A stretch of DNA of 64,000 nucleotides from DATBSK01 sp964501785 (GCA_964501785.1 CAZCUD010000003.1:282366-346365), one strand, 5' to 3'. Shown: positions 40,410-49,313, counted from the first letter of the stretch. Notes: generated by a model not told the origin, from the sequence alone. Numbers and translations are program-made.

Positions 40410-41755
40410 GCGACCTGCTCGACATCGCACGACGCGTCGCCGGCGTCGCGCAGGGCCAGGAGCAGGTCGAGGCGTACGTGTCGCGCATGCGCGAGACCGA
40501 CGTGAAGGTGCACGACGCCGACGTGGAGTCGCTCACCGTCGCGGAGCGCTCGGGAGTCGGCGTGCGAGTCGTCGTCGACGGGCGGCAGGGCTTCGCGTGG
40601 GCCGGCTCGCTCGACGACGACGTCGTCGCCGAGGCGATCGCAGGCGCGCGCGACAACGTGTCGTTCGCGACCCCCGACACCGCGCTGGGGCTGGCCACGC
40701 CCGAGGACACGGCCGGAACGGCGGTCGCGCTCGACCTGTGGCGCGACGACGTCGTGCACACCGACACCGCCGACAAGGTGGCGCTCGCCCTCGCGGCCGA
40801 GGCCGCGACGCGGGCCGCCGACGTGAAGGTGCGGGCCGTCGAGTCGGCCTCGTACGGCGACACCGCGCTCGAGGCGGTGATCGCCACGTCGACCGGCGTC
40901 GAGGCGTCGGCTCGGCGGACGTCGTGCTCGGTCACGTCCTTCGCGCTGGCGGGCGACGGGTCCGACACCCGCACGGGCTACGGCTTCTCGGCCGGTCGCT
41001 CCGTCGGTGATCTCGACGTGGACGTCGCCGCGAGTGACGCCGCCGAGCGGGCGGTGCGACTGCTCGGGTCGCAGCAGCCCGCGAGCGCCCGGCTCCCGGT
41101 CGTCCTCGACCCGCTGGTGACGCGGTCGTTGCTCGCCATCATCGGTGCCGCGCTCGGCGGCGAGGCGATCGTGAAGGGACGATCGATGTTCGTCGGGCGG
41201 ATCGGCGAGGAGGTGGCCGCACCCGCCGTCACCCTCACCGATGACCCGACGAACCCCGACGCGTTCGGCGCGTCGAGCCACGACTCCGAGGGCGTGCCGA
41301 CCCGCCGGGTCGAGCTGATCGGCGAGGGCGTGCTGCGCGGCTTCCTCCACAACGTGTACACGGGCCGGCGATCCGGCACGGGCACGACCGGGTCGGCGGT
41401 GCGTGGCGGCTACGCGTCGACCCCGGGAGTCGGGGCCCGCGCGCTGTCGCTCGTCCCCGGCGCCCTCTCGCCGGCCGAGCTGCACGCCGCGGCGGGTGAC
41501 GCGCTCTACGTGCAGTCGGTGAGCGGGCTCCACTCCGGGACCAACCCGGTGAGCGGTGACTTCTCCGTCGGCGCCGAGGGGCTCATGCTCCGGGGCGGCT
41601 CGTTCGCGGAGCCGGTGCGAGAGGTGACGATCGCGTCCACGCTGCCGAGGATGCTGCACGACATCGTGGAGGTCGGTGCCGACCTCACCTGGCTGCCCGG
41701 CGGTGGCGCGGGGATGACGCTCCTCGTCGACGGCATGACCATCAGCGGCGCCTAG
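40406..41755 (+). CDS. tldE: Metallopeptidase TldE/PmbA
   Basis: Non-zinc partner of TldD, 449 residues, starting at a TTG that overlaps the tldD stop (TTGA). Family stretches are RMRETDVKVHDADVESLTVA, ERSGVGVRVVVDGRQGFAWA, PVVLDPLVTRSLLAIIGAAL, HDSEGVPTRRVELIGEGVLR and LHSGTNPVSGDFSVGAEGLM. It lacks the HExxxH motif, as expected for TldE. The pair forms a closed chamber that digests small unfolded peptides. The next element is a strong hairpin of family II. Confidence 0.92.
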   Translation: MSDLLDIARRVAGVAQGQEQVEAYVSRMRETDVKVHDADVESLTVAERSGVGVRVVVDGRQGFAWAGSLDDDVVAEAIAGARDNVSFATPDTALGLATPEDTAGTAVALDLWRDDVVHTDTADKVALALAAEAATRAADVKVRAVESASYGDTALEAVIATSTGVEASARRTSCSVTSFALAGDGSDTRTGYGFSAGRSVGDLDVDVAASDAAERAVRLLGSQQPASARLPVVLDPLVTRSLLAIIGAALGGEAIVKGRSMFVGRIGEEVAAPAVTLTDDPTNPDAFGASSHDSEGVPTRRVELIGEGVLRGFLHNVYTGRRSGTGTTGSAVRGGYASTPGVGARALSLVPGALSPAELHAAAGDALYVQSVSGLHSGTNPVSGDFSVGAEGLMLRGGSFAEPVREVTIASTLPRMLHDIVEVGADLTWLPGGGAGMTLLVDGMTISGA

Positions 41756-41763
41756 ACCGCTCT

Positions 41764-41802
41764 GGCGTCAGCAGACCCCTCTCACGCGGGTCTGCTGACG
41801 CC
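41764..41802. terminator. Convergent-junction hairpin, family II, copy 2
   Basis: GGCGTCAGCAGACCC (41764-41778) and GGGTCTGCTGACGCC (41788-41802) are exact 15-base arms around a 9-base loop. The right arm is identical to that at 23478-23492. It lies between the convergent tldE and HAD genes. Confidence 0.8.
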
Positions 41803-41845
41803 GAAGCGCTCGGACCTGCGCGCGGGCGACGGGAGATCGCTCGAG

Positions 41846-42559
41846 TCAGGCGCGCGTGACGACGCCGCGGCGGTCGAGGATGGCCCGGAGCTCGGCGATC
41901 GTGCGCAGCGGGTCGCGGTCGACGTGCACGGTCTCGATTCCGAGCGCACGCGACGCGGCGACGTTGTCGTGGTTGTCGTCGAGGAACACCGAGAGCTCGG
42001 GTGACGCGCCGCCGCGCTCGCAGGCGAGCTCGTAGATGCGCGGGTCGGGCTTTCGCATCCCCACCTCGCACGAGTCGACGACCACGTCGAACAGCTCGTC
42101 GACCGGGAACGACCCGCGCCAGGCGTCACCGAACTCCTTGACGTTGTTGGTGAGCAGCACCAACGGCACGCCATCGGACCGGAGCCGTCGCAGCTCGTGC
42201 ACGACGGGCCACTGCACCCGCACCCCCGTCGCGACCGCGAACTCCATGAAGGCGTGCGGCTCGAGGTCGCGCCCCAGGATGTCGGGCGCGCGCGCCACGA
42301 TCCCGCGGAGATAGTCGTCGAAGGAGATCGCGCCGGTCTCGAGCAGGTGGAAGTCGTGCACCGGGCCCGGCGTCCCGTCGTCGGCGCCGTCGACCGGGTC
42401 GCCGTCGTGGCCGGCGGGCACCTCGCCGTAGAGGAGCAGGTCGATGGAGTGCGTGGGGTAGCCCATCCGCGCCTCGAAGAGCCGCACCTGCTCGAGCATG
42501 GGCTCCGAGATGACGCCGCCGTAGTCGAAGATCACCAGCTCGATCGGCTCGCCCGTCAT
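41846..42559 (-). CDS. HAD superfamily hydrolase
   Basis: Protein of 237 residues of HAD subfamily IA type. Motif I is VIFDYGGVIS, so the nucleophile Asp is present and the second Asp is Gly, as in the phosphatase-like epoxide hydrolase N-terminal group. Motif II is VLLTNN, motif III the Lys in GMRKPDPRIYE, and motif IV SVFLDDNHDN. The cap has an acidic insert (AGHDGDPVDGADDGTPGP). The ATGA coupling to uppP upstream on the same strand is by position only. Loss of the second Asp makes ordinary phosphatase activity uncertain. Confidence 0.85.
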   Translation of the reverse strand: MTGEPIELVIFDYGGVISEPMLEQVRLFEARMGYPTHSIDLLLYGEVPAGHDGDPVDGADDGTPGPVHDFHLLETGAISFDDYLRGIVARAPDILGRDLEPHAFMEFAVATGVRVQWPVVHELRRLRSDGVPLVLLTNNVKEFGDAWRGSFPVDELFDVVVDSCEVGMRKPDPRIYELACERGGASPELSVFLDDNHDNVAASRALGIETVHVDRDPLRTIAELRAILDRRGVVTRA

Positions 42560-43386
42560 CGCAGGCCCGTGGCGAAGACGACGATGATGGCTGCGCCGAC
42601 GACCCAGCGGTACACGACGAACGGGAAGAACGAGTTCGTCTGGAGGAAGCGGAGCAACCAGGCGATCGCCAGGAAGCCGCTGACCGCGGCGGCCGCGAAG
42701 CCCCAGAACATCGGAGCCACCATGTCCGACGGGATGCCCTCGGTCGCGACCTCGGTGGCCTTGTAGAGCCCGGCGCCGACCGTGATCGGGATCGCCATCA
42801 GGAACGACAGGCGCGCCGCCGACGCGCGGTCGAAGCGCAGCCAGCGTCCGGCCGTCATCGTGACGCCCGAGCGCGAGACGCCGGGCTGGAGCGCGACGGC
42901 CTGCGCGATGCCCATGATGACGGCGTCACGGGTGCGGAAGTCCTCGGTGTGGCGAGCCTCGGGCAGTCGGTCGATGAGCAGCAGCACGGTGCCGAAGACG
43001 ATGAGCATGGCGCCGATCAGGATCGGGTCGCCGAGCTCGTTCTCGATCTCGCTGGCGAACAGCGCGCCCGTGATCGCGCCCGGCACCGCGGTCAGGGCGA
43101 GCAGCCAGGCGATGCGGCCGTCGGTCTCGGCGAGCGAGCGCTCCCGCAGCGCGCGCCATGCCGCGGCGATGTAGCGCACGACGTCGTGGCGGAAGTACCA
43201 GACGACCGCGAGCAGGGTGCCCATGTGCAGCGCGACGTCGAAGGTCTTGTTGAGCTGGTTGTCGGCCGTGACGCTCTGCCAGCCGAAGAGCTCGGGCACG
43301 AGGATGAGGTGCCCACTCGACGAGATCGGCAGGAACTCGGTCAGCCCCTGCACGATCCCGAGGATGATGGCGTGCAGCACCGACAC
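42556..43386 (-). CDS. uppP: Undecaprenyl-diphosphatase UppP (BacA)
   Basis: Membrane enzyme of 276 residues that recycles the carrier lipid for peptidoglycan by removing a phosphate from undecaprenyl diphosphate; it also gives bacitracin tolerance. Motifs are GIVQGLTEFLPISSSGHLIL (Glu-rich catalytic segment) and VALQPGVSRSGVTMTAGRWL (Arg/Ser motif), with about eight helices. Start is GTG TCG GTG CTG; TAGTCT lies 9 bases upstream. The HAD gene is coupled by ATGA. Confidence 0.95.
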   Translation of the reverse strand: MSVLHAIILGIVQGLTEFLPISSSGHLILVPELFGWQSVTADNQLNKTFDVALHMGTLLAVVWYFRHDVVRYIAAAWRALRERSLAETDGRIAWLLALTAVPGAITGALFASEIENELGDPILIGAMLIVFGTVLLLIDRLPEARHTEDFRTRDAVIMGIAQAVALQPGVSRSGVTMTAGRWLRFDRASAARLSFLMAIPITVGAGLYKATEVATEGIPSDMVAPMFWGFAAAAVSGFLAIAWLLRFLQTNSFFPFVVYRWVVGAAIIVVFATGLR

Positions 43387-43402
43387 AGTGGGTCGAGACT
43401 AT

Positions 43403-44077
43403 TCACCCACCCAGTCGCCCGGCCTCCTCGGGCGGCACCAGCGCGAGTGCGATCCGACCGTGGGTGGACGCGTAGGCGAGCGTCCGAGCCTGGCGGGGTG
43501 AGACCAGCAGCGTCACGCCCAGCGCGCCCGGCTCGGCCGACTGCGCCCGCTCGACGGCGAGCACGGTGACGCCGGCCGCGACGACCCGCGCCGCGCCGAG
43601 ATCGTCGCCACCCTCCGACCCGCCGACGATCGTCGGGTCGTAGCTCGCGAGCGCGTCGACCGCGGCACCCGGGCGTGGATGCACGGTGCCGTGCACGATG
43701 ACCCGCACCGCGCGCGTGCCGATCGGGAGCGCGCCGTCGAGCCCGGTTCGCCGTCGCGGCGCGAGGTTGGCCGCGGTGACGAACCCTCCGCGCACCACCG
43801 GAACCGTGACGACGCGGTCGACGACCGACCCAGGATCGCGCGCGACTCGCGGCGGCAGCTGCGACGAGTGGACCTGGCGGGCCCGGACGTCGGCGCGGGT
43901 CACGACCGCGCCCAGCGGGAGCGGACGGGTCGCGACGAGCGCCGGACGCTCGGCGCCGAGGTCCTGCGCGCGCCGGTGCAGCGCGGCGAGGTCGGACGCG
44001 ACGAGGAGGGCGGTCGCGGTCGCGACGACGACAGCGCCGATCCAGAGGACGACGGTGCGAGGGGAGCGGCCGAGCAT
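43403..44077 (-). CDS. SAF-domain protein (CpaB/RcpC-like)
   Basis: Membrane-anchored protein of 224 residues: one N-terminal helix (TVVLWIGAVVVATATALLVA) and then a SAF domain (RPALVATRPLPLGAVVTRAD, VTVPVVRGGFVTAANLAP). A second extracytoplasmic part (AVRVIVHGTVHPRPGAAVDA through VTLLVSPRQARTLAYASTHG) resembles RcpC/CpaB pilus-assembly proteins. No other tad or cpa genes are near, so a pilus role is not supported by context. The pair SAF-fmdB occurs in many actinobacteria. Confidence 0.78.
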   Translation of the reverse strand: MLGRSPRTVVLWIGAVVVATATALLVASDLAALHRRAQDLGAERPALVATRPLPLGAVVTRADVRARQVHSSQLPPRVARDPGSVVDRVVTVPVVRGGFVTAANLAPRRRTGLDGALPIGTRAVRVIVHGTVHPRPGAAVDALASYDPTIVGGSEGGDDLGAARVVAAGVTVLAVERAQSAEPGALGVTLLVSPRQARTLAYASTHGRIALALVPPEEAGRLGG

Positions 44078-44152
44078 CTGCGGGTGGGGACACCGGCGTG
44101 TCCGTCCCGCGACGCCGTACGCGCGCGCCGCGTCGACCGCGTCAGGAGGGAG

Positions 44153-44188
44153 GTGCGGTCAGGAGGAAGAGTGCGGTCAGGAGGAAGA
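44153..44188. repeat. 18-base tandem duplication at the fmdB stop codon
   Basis: GTGCGGTCAGGAGGAAGA occurs at 44153-44170 and 44171-44188. The second copy contains the fmdB stop (44177-44179), so the duplication repeats the end of the gene with its stop codon. Confidence 0.8.
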
Positions 44189-44569
44189 GGTGGACGTCTT
44201 CGACGACGACCCGGATCCCGACGACGCGCCGTCGGACTTCTTCGTCGCGCCGCCGCCAGACGAGTCCGAGCCCGATCCGGAGGACGACGAGTCACCCGAC
44301 GAGGACGAGGTCGACGACGAGCTGTCGGACGACGACGAGCCGGAGTCCTTCGCGCCGTCGCCGTTGCGCGACGACGACGAGCGACCCCCGCGGTTGTCGG
44401 TCTTGTAGAAGCCGGAGCCCTTCAGCACGATGCCCGCGGGCGACAGCACCTTGACGACCGAGCCGCCGCAGCCCGTGTCGTCGTGGGTGGTGAGGGCGTC
44501 GTCGGTGATCGACTGCCACACCTCGAACTCGTCGCCACAACCCTCGCAGCGGTAGCGGTACGTCGGCAT
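44177..44569 (-). CDS. FmdB family zinc-ribbon protein with long Ser-rich tail
   Basis: Protein of 130 residues. The N-terminal ribbon MPTYRYRCEGCGDEFEVWQS is typical, but its second knuckle has only one Cys (HDDTGCGGSVVKV), so three Cys are seen instead of four. The middle has the usual VLSPAGIVLKGSGFYKTD. About 65 residues of almost pure Ser/Gly/Asp follow (for example SSSSDSSSSTSSSSGDSSSS), ending TSTSSS, and this tail is probably disordered and subject to slippage. ATG 44569 is chosen at the family start; the longer frame adds unrelated residues. Role unknown; FmdB was proposed as a regulator. Confidence 0.85.
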   Translation of the reverse strand: MPTYRYRCEGCGDEFEVWQSITDDALTTHDDTGCGGSVVKVLSPAGIVLKGSGFYKTDNRGGRSSSSRNGDGAKDSGSSSSDSSSSTSSSSGDSSSSGSGSDSSGGGATKKSDGASSGSGSSSKTSTSSS

Positions 44570-44676
44570 CGGCTCTCCGGGGTCGTCCCGAGGGGACTCT
44601 GGCACTCTCTGTCGTCGACTGCTAACGCTAGCCGGGGCCCGACGCTTCCCGCAGCCCGGCACCACAATGGGGACGC

Positions 44677-45339
44677 GTGATCGAGATCCTGGCCCTGGTG
44701 CCCGTGGCGTACGCCCTCGGGATGTTCCCGGCTGCCGCGCTGGTCTCGCGCCGCTCGGGCAAGGACGTCACCCGGGAGGGCTCGGGCAACCCGGGGGCGT
44801 CCAACGTCACCCGCCTCATGGGGTGGAAGGCGGGCCTGCTCGTCCTGCTCCTCGACATGGGCAAGGGTGCGCTCGCCGCCGGCCTGGGGCTCGCGATCGA
44901 CGGGCACCGGGGCGCCTACATCCTCGGCGTCGCCGCGGTGCTCGGCCACGTCTTCCCGGTCACCCGTCGCTTCAAGGGGGGACGAGGCGTCGCGACCGCG
45001 GCCGGCGTGCTGGTGGTCGTGTTCCCGCTCGTCATCGCCGTCCTGGGTGTGGTCTGGGTGGTGATCGCGCGCGGCCTCAAGAAGGCGTCGATCGCGTCGG
45101 TCGTGTGCGCCGTGCTGTTCCCGGTGATCGTCGCGATCCGCGGCGGCAGCGCGCTCGACATCGCCGTCACCGCCGCGCTCGCGGCGATCGTGGTCGTCCG
45201 CCACTTCGCGAACCTGCGCCGACTGGTCCGGGGTGAGGAGCTCGGCCTCGAGCGGACCACCGGCACCGAGCCGACAGACTCCGCCGAGCCGGTCGAGCCG
45301 GTCGAGCCCGACGCCGGTGACGCCGCCGAGAGTGCGTAG
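44677..45339 (+). CDS. plsY: Glycerol-3-phosphate acyltransferase PlsY
   Basis: Membrane enzyme of 220 residues that acylates glycerol 3-phosphate with acyl-phosphate, the first step of phospholipid synthesis. The three PlsY motifs are present: VSRRSGKDVTREGSGNPGAS (motif 1), GHVFPVTRRFKGGRGVATAA (motif 2 and acyl-phosphate site), and the late segment VVRHFANLRRL (motif 3 region). Five helices are predicted. The acidic C-terminal tail (EPTDSAEPVEPVEPDAGDAA) is an addition. galU follows after 30 bases. The partner plsX is not in the window. Confidence 0.92.
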   Translation: MIEILALVPVAYALGMFPAAALVSRRSGKDVTREGSGNPGASNVTRLMGWKAGLLVLLLDMGKGALAAGLGLAIDGHRGAYILGVAAVLGHVFPVTRRFKGGRGVATAAGVLVVVFPLVIAVLGVVWVVIARGLKKASIASVVCAVLFPVIVAIRGGSALDIAVTAALAAIVVVRHFANLRRLVRGEELGLERTTGTEPTDSAEPVEPVEPDAGDAAESA

Positions 45340-45356
45340 CCCGCACCGAGCCCAGG

Positions 45357-45362
45357 TACGGT
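45357..45362 (+). promoter_or_regulatory. -10 box (TACGGT) of galU
   Basis: TACGGT lies 7 bases before the ATG at 45370, in the 30-base gap after plsY; a leaderless galU transcript is likely. Confidence 0.55.
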
Positions 45363-45369
45363 CCCACCG

Positions 45370-46278
45370 ATGACGTCCGTCTCGTCTGCCGCGCCGGTCA
45401 CGAAGGCGGTGATCCCCGCGGCCGGGCTCGGCACGCGGTTCCTCCCGGTCACCAAGAGCCAGCCGAAGGAGATGCTGCCCGTCGTCGACAAGCCCGCGAT
45501 CCAGTACGTGGTCGAGGAGGCGCTGCGCGCCGGCCTCGACGACGTCCTCGTCGTCACCGGCCGCGGCAAGCGGGCGATCGAGGACCACTTCGACCGCAAC
45601 ATCGAGCTCGAGGTGCTGCTCGAGAAGCAGGGCAAGCACGAGGTGCTGCGCGAGCTGCGGGAGACGACCGAGATCGGGCACGTCCACTACGTGCGCCAGC
45701 ACGAGGCGCTCGGACTCGGCCACGCGGTCTCGATGGCCCGGGAGCACGTCGGCGACCAGCCGTTCGCGGTGCTGCTGGGCGACGACATGATGGTGGACGA
45801 CGCCACGCTGCTGCGGCGGATGCTCGACGTCCACGCACGCGAGGGAGGCACGGTGCTGGCGCTCCTCGAGGTCCCGCCCGAGCAGATCTCGCTGTACGGC
45901 TCGGTGGCCGTGGAGCCGGTGGCCGAGGGCGTGATGCACGTGCTCGACATCGTCGAGAAGCCCGCGCCCGAGGACGCGCCGAGCAACCTCGCGGTCATCG
46001 GCCGCTACGTGCTGCCGCCGGCGATCTTCCCGGCGATCGAGGCGACGCCACCCGGAGCGGGTGGCGAGATCCAGATCACCGACGCGATCGGGCGCCTCGT
46101 CGCCGAGCAGCCGACGCACGGCCCGGTGCACGGCGTCGTGTTCTCCGAAGGTCGCTTCGACATCGGTCAGAAGCTCGACTTCCTGCGCGCCAACCTCGAG
46201 CTCGCGCTCGAGCGCGACGACCTCGGCCCGGGTCTGCGTCAGCTCATCGCCGACCTCGCGCGGCGCGAGGGCCTCTGA
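45370..46278 (+). CDS. galU: UTP-glucose-1-phosphate uridylyltransferase GalU
   Basis: Makes UDP-glucose for glycans and envelope. It has 302 residues; the nucleotide-binding start AVIPAAGLGTRFLPVTKSQP with KEMLPVVDKPAIQYVVEEA is diagnostic. Other marks are VLLGDDMMVDD and VEKPAPEDAPSNLAVIGRYV, and TPPGAGGEIQITDAI. The moeA gene follows 3 bases after the stop. The galU-moeA order is also seen in mycobacteria and corynebacteria, where that MoeA homologue (Glp) acts with a membrane receptor in cell division. Confidence 0.96.
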   Translation: MTSVSSAAPVTKAVIPAAGLGTRFLPVTKSQPKEMLPVVDKPAIQYVVEEALRAGLDDVLVVTGRGKRAIEDHFDRNIELEVLLEKQGKHEVLRELRETTEIGHVHYVRQHEALGLGHAVSMAREHVGDQPFAVLLGDDMMVDDATLLRRMLDVHAREGGTVLALLEVPPEQISLYGSVAVEPVAEGVMHVLDIVEKPAPEDAPSNLAVIGRYVLPPAIFPAIEATPPGAGGEIQITDAIGRLVAEQPTHGPVHGVVFSEGRFDIGQKLDFLRANLELALERDDLGPGLRQLIADLARREGL

Positions 46279-46281
46279 GCG

Positions 46282-47514
46282 ATGGCGCTCGTCCCGCTGG
46301 AGGACACCCGGCGTGCGGTGCTCGACGCGGTGCCGACGCTCCCGCCGGTGGACGTGGCGCTGCCCGACGCGCACGGCCTCGTCCTCGCCGCACCGGTCTC
46401 GACCTCCGAGCCCGTCCCGCCGTTCGCGAACACCGCGATGGACGGCTACGCGGTGCGAGCCGCCGACACCGAGGGGGCGAGCGCCGACGCGCCGGTGCGC
46501 CTCAAGGTCGTGGACGACCTGGCCGCGGGCCGGGCGCCCGACGTGCCCGTCGGCCCGGGAGAGGCGATCCGCATCATGACGGGCGCGCCGATGCCCGACG
46601 GTGCCGACGCGATCGTCATGGTGGAGGAGACGAGCGTCGTCGGGTCCGACGGCGTCGACGTCCGCCTCGCCGTCGCGCCGGGGCTGCACGTGCGCGCCGC
46701 GGGCGGCGACCTGCGCGCCGGACAGACCGTCTTCGAGGCCGGCACGGTCGTCGGCGCGGCCGCGATCGGCGTGCTGGCGAGCGTCGGCGCCGCCACCGTC
46801 TCGGTGCACCCCCGCCCTCGGGTGGGCGTGCTCTCGACCGGCGACGAGCTGGTGGAGGTGGGTGCCGGGTCGTTGGCACCCGGGAAGATCCGCGACTCGA
46901 ACCGGCCGATGCTGCTCGGGCTCGCCGCGGAGGCCGGGATGGAGCCGATCGACCTCGGCGTCGCGATCGACGACGAGGACCGGATCGTCGCGATCCTCGA
47001 GGACGCCTTCGCGCGCTGCGACGCCGTGCTCACCAGCGGGGGCGTGTCGGTCGGCGACTACGACTACGTGAAGGCCGCCCTCGACCGCTTCGGCGCGCTG
47101 GAGTGGCGCCAGGTCGCGATCAAGCCCGCGAAGCCGCTCGCGTTCGGCGTGGTGCAGGGAGTTCCGGTGTTCGGGCTCCCCGGCAACCCGGTGTCGTCGC
47201 TGGTGAGCTTCGAGTGCTTCGCGCGCCCGGCGCTGCTCCAGATGGGCGGTCACCGGGCCCGGTTCCGCCCCCTGCGCACGGCGATCGCCGGCGCGGATCT
47301 GGGCCGCCGACCCGACGGCAAGCTGCACCTCGATCGGGTGCGGGTCGAGTGGACGGGCGACGGCTACGTCGCCACGCGCTCGGGCGAGCAGGCGAGCAAC
47401 GTGCTCTCGGCCACCGCCGCGGCGAACGGGCTCGCCCTCGTGCCCGACGGCCCCGGCATCGCGAAGGGCGAGCCGGTCGACGTCTGGCTCCTCGACGCCC
47501 CCGCCGACCACTGA
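46282..47514 (+). CDS. moeA: Molybdopterin molybdenumtransferase MoeA (possible Glp homologue)
   Basis: Inserts molybdenum into adenylylated molybdopterin. The protein has 410 residues with the MoeA order: N-terminal domains with PPFANTAMDGYAVRAADTEG, the MogA-like domain with VGVLSTGDELVEVG and VLTSGGVSVGDYDYVKAALD, FGLPGNPVSSLVSFECFARP, and the C-terminal beta-barrel domain (LHLDRVRVEWTGDGYVATRS). moaA and moaC lie downstream, which supports the cofactor role. The position after galU and the GlpR-like gene at 49966 also fit the Glp paralogue of corynebacteria, which binds FtsZ. Sequence alone does not decide between the two. Confidence 0.93.
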   Translation: MALVPLEDTRRAVLDAVPTLPPVDVALPDAHGLVLAAPVSTSEPVPPFANTAMDGYAVRAADTEGASADAPVRLKVVDDLAAGRAPDVPVGPGEAIRIMTGAPMPDGADAIVMVEETSVVGSDGVDVRLAVAPGLHVRAAGGDLRAGQTVFEAGTVVGAAAIGVLASVGAATVSVHPRPRVGVLSTGDELVEVGAGSLAPGKIRDSNRPMLLGLAAEAGMEPIDLGVAIDDEDRIVAILEDAFARCDAVLTSGGVSVGDYDYVKAALDRFGALEWRQVAIKPAKPLAFGVVQGVPVFGLPGNPVSSLVSFECFARPALLQMGGHRARFRPLRTAIAGADLGRRPDGKLHLDRVRVEWTGDGYVATRSGEQASNVLSATAAANGLALVPDGPGIAKGEPVDVWLLDAPADH

Positions 47515-47557
47515 CGCCCACACCTCGGCACGGACGTCGTCCACCCATCGGTGTGTT

Positions 47558-47594
47558 GGAAGACTCAGCGACACTCCTTGTCGCTGAGTCTTCC
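47558..47594. terminator. Perfect 16-base hairpin after moeA
   Basis: GGAAGACTCAGCGACA (47558-47573) and TGTCGCTGAGTCTTCC (47579-47594) pair exactly around CTCCT. It starts 43 bases after the moeA stop and faces the convergent lipoprotein gene. Confidence 0.85.
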
Positions 47595-47706
47595 GACGCC
47601 GCGGGGCGAGGCGGGCGCGCTACGGCCGGGACCTCGGCCCGGAGGCCTCGGGTCCCGGCCGTGCTCTGCCCGCCCCTGCTCTGCCCACTTGCTCTTCGTC
47701 CCGTTG

Positions 47707-47761
47707 CACCCGGGTGTCGACGCCGGCCCGCCCCAAGAGGGCCGGCATCGATGCCCGGGTG
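47707..47761. terminator. Long 23-base hairpin before the convergent lipoprotein gene
   Basis: Arms 47707-47729 and 47739-47761 pair over 23 bases with two G-U pairs (on the plus-strand RNA) and one mismatch, around a 9-base loop. It lies about 20 bases beyond the minus-strand lipoprotein stop, so it could end that transcript. Confidence 0.75.
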
Positions 47762-47781
47762 TGGGAGATCGATGCGGCGCC

Positions 47782-48021
47782 CTAGGCGATCCGGCAGCCC
47801 GGCGGGATCGGCGAGCCCGCCGGCACCCGCGTGGCGACCGCGGACGAGGTCTTCACGCCGCCCTGGTCGACGACGCCCGACTCGCAGACGAGGACGACCT
47901 CGTCGACCGGGTCGGGTGCGCTCGCGACGGTCGGCGCGCAGCCGGCGGCCACCGCGGCGACCGCGAGCCCTGCTGCTGCGACGCCCAACCGGGCGCGGGA
48001 CGTGCTGAACCACCGAGCCAC
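47782..48021 (-). CDS. Small lipoprotein
   Basis: Predicted lipoprotein of 79 residues. GTG 48021 has GAGGGG 7 bases upstream; a longer frame to 48063 lacks a ribosome site. The signal ends in GLAVAAVAAGC, a good lipobox with Cys at about residue 27. The mature part is only about 53 residues (APTVASAPDPVDEVVLVCES, ending SPIPPGCRIA) with two further Cys that may form a disulfide. A leader of more than 100 bases with a terminator-like hairpin precedes it, which suggests attenuation. Function unknown. Confidence 0.72.
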   Translation of the reverse strand: MARWFSTSRARLGVAAAGLAVAAVAAGCAPTVASAPDPVDEVVLVCESGVVDQGGVKTSSAVATRVPAGSPIPPGCRIA

Positions 48022-48055
48022 TGCTGACCCCTCTCGTGTCCTCGAAACGAAAACG

Positions 48056-48096
48056 ACCGGCACCCGCCGTCACGTACCCGTGACGTAGGGGCCGGT
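48056..48096 (-). terminator. Terminator-like hairpin in the lipoprotein leader
   Basis: Read on the minus strand, outer arms ACCGG/CCGGT (48092-48096 and 48056-48060) and inner arms CGTCACG/CGTGACG (48079-48085 and 48068-48074) are followed by CGTTTTCGTTTCG, the only clear T-rich tail after a hairpin in this window. It ends about 35 bases before the GTG at 48021, the position of an attenuator. Confidence 0.65.
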
Positions 48097-48282
48097 TTCG
48101 CCTGGCTCCCCGTCGACCATTAGCGACCAGTTGGCGGCCGACGGATCTGCGCCTCCCCGAGAGGTGGCTCGGTTGTCATGCTCCTTCAACGGAGCGTGAA
48201 CACGAAACCACGGAGAGTGGTCACCTGTCAAGTCCGATCTGCGGCCCGTCGCCTCCCGGGCGGGTCGGGCCCGGACCCCACG

Positions 48283-48288
48283 TAGCCT
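48283..48288 (+). promoter_or_regulatory. -10 box (TAGCCT) of moaA
   Basis: TAGCCT lies 7 bases before the GTG at 48296. A leaderless transcript would leave no room for a molybdenum-cofactor riboswitch. Confidence 0.6.
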
Positions 48289-48295
48289 GGGCCTC

Positions 48296-49300
<1,005 letters not shown>

Positions 49301-49313
49301 TCGCGCACGGCCC

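Noticed and set aside
39021..41755. RiPP cluster around tldD-tldE
   Set aside because: No precursor peptide, leader or tailoring enzyme was seen nearby; TldD/E alone are general proteases.
43403..44077. Tad pilus locus
   Set aside because: Only a CpaB/RcpC-like SAF protein is present, with no secretin, ATPase or pilin gene.
44422..47574. 1050-residue minus-strand frame across plsY, galU and moeA
   Set aside because: Shadow frame; all three plus-strand genes have diagnostic motifs.
48181..48295. Molybdenum cofactor riboswitch before moaA
   Set aside because: A -10 box lies 7 bases before the moaA start, so the transcript appears leaderless.
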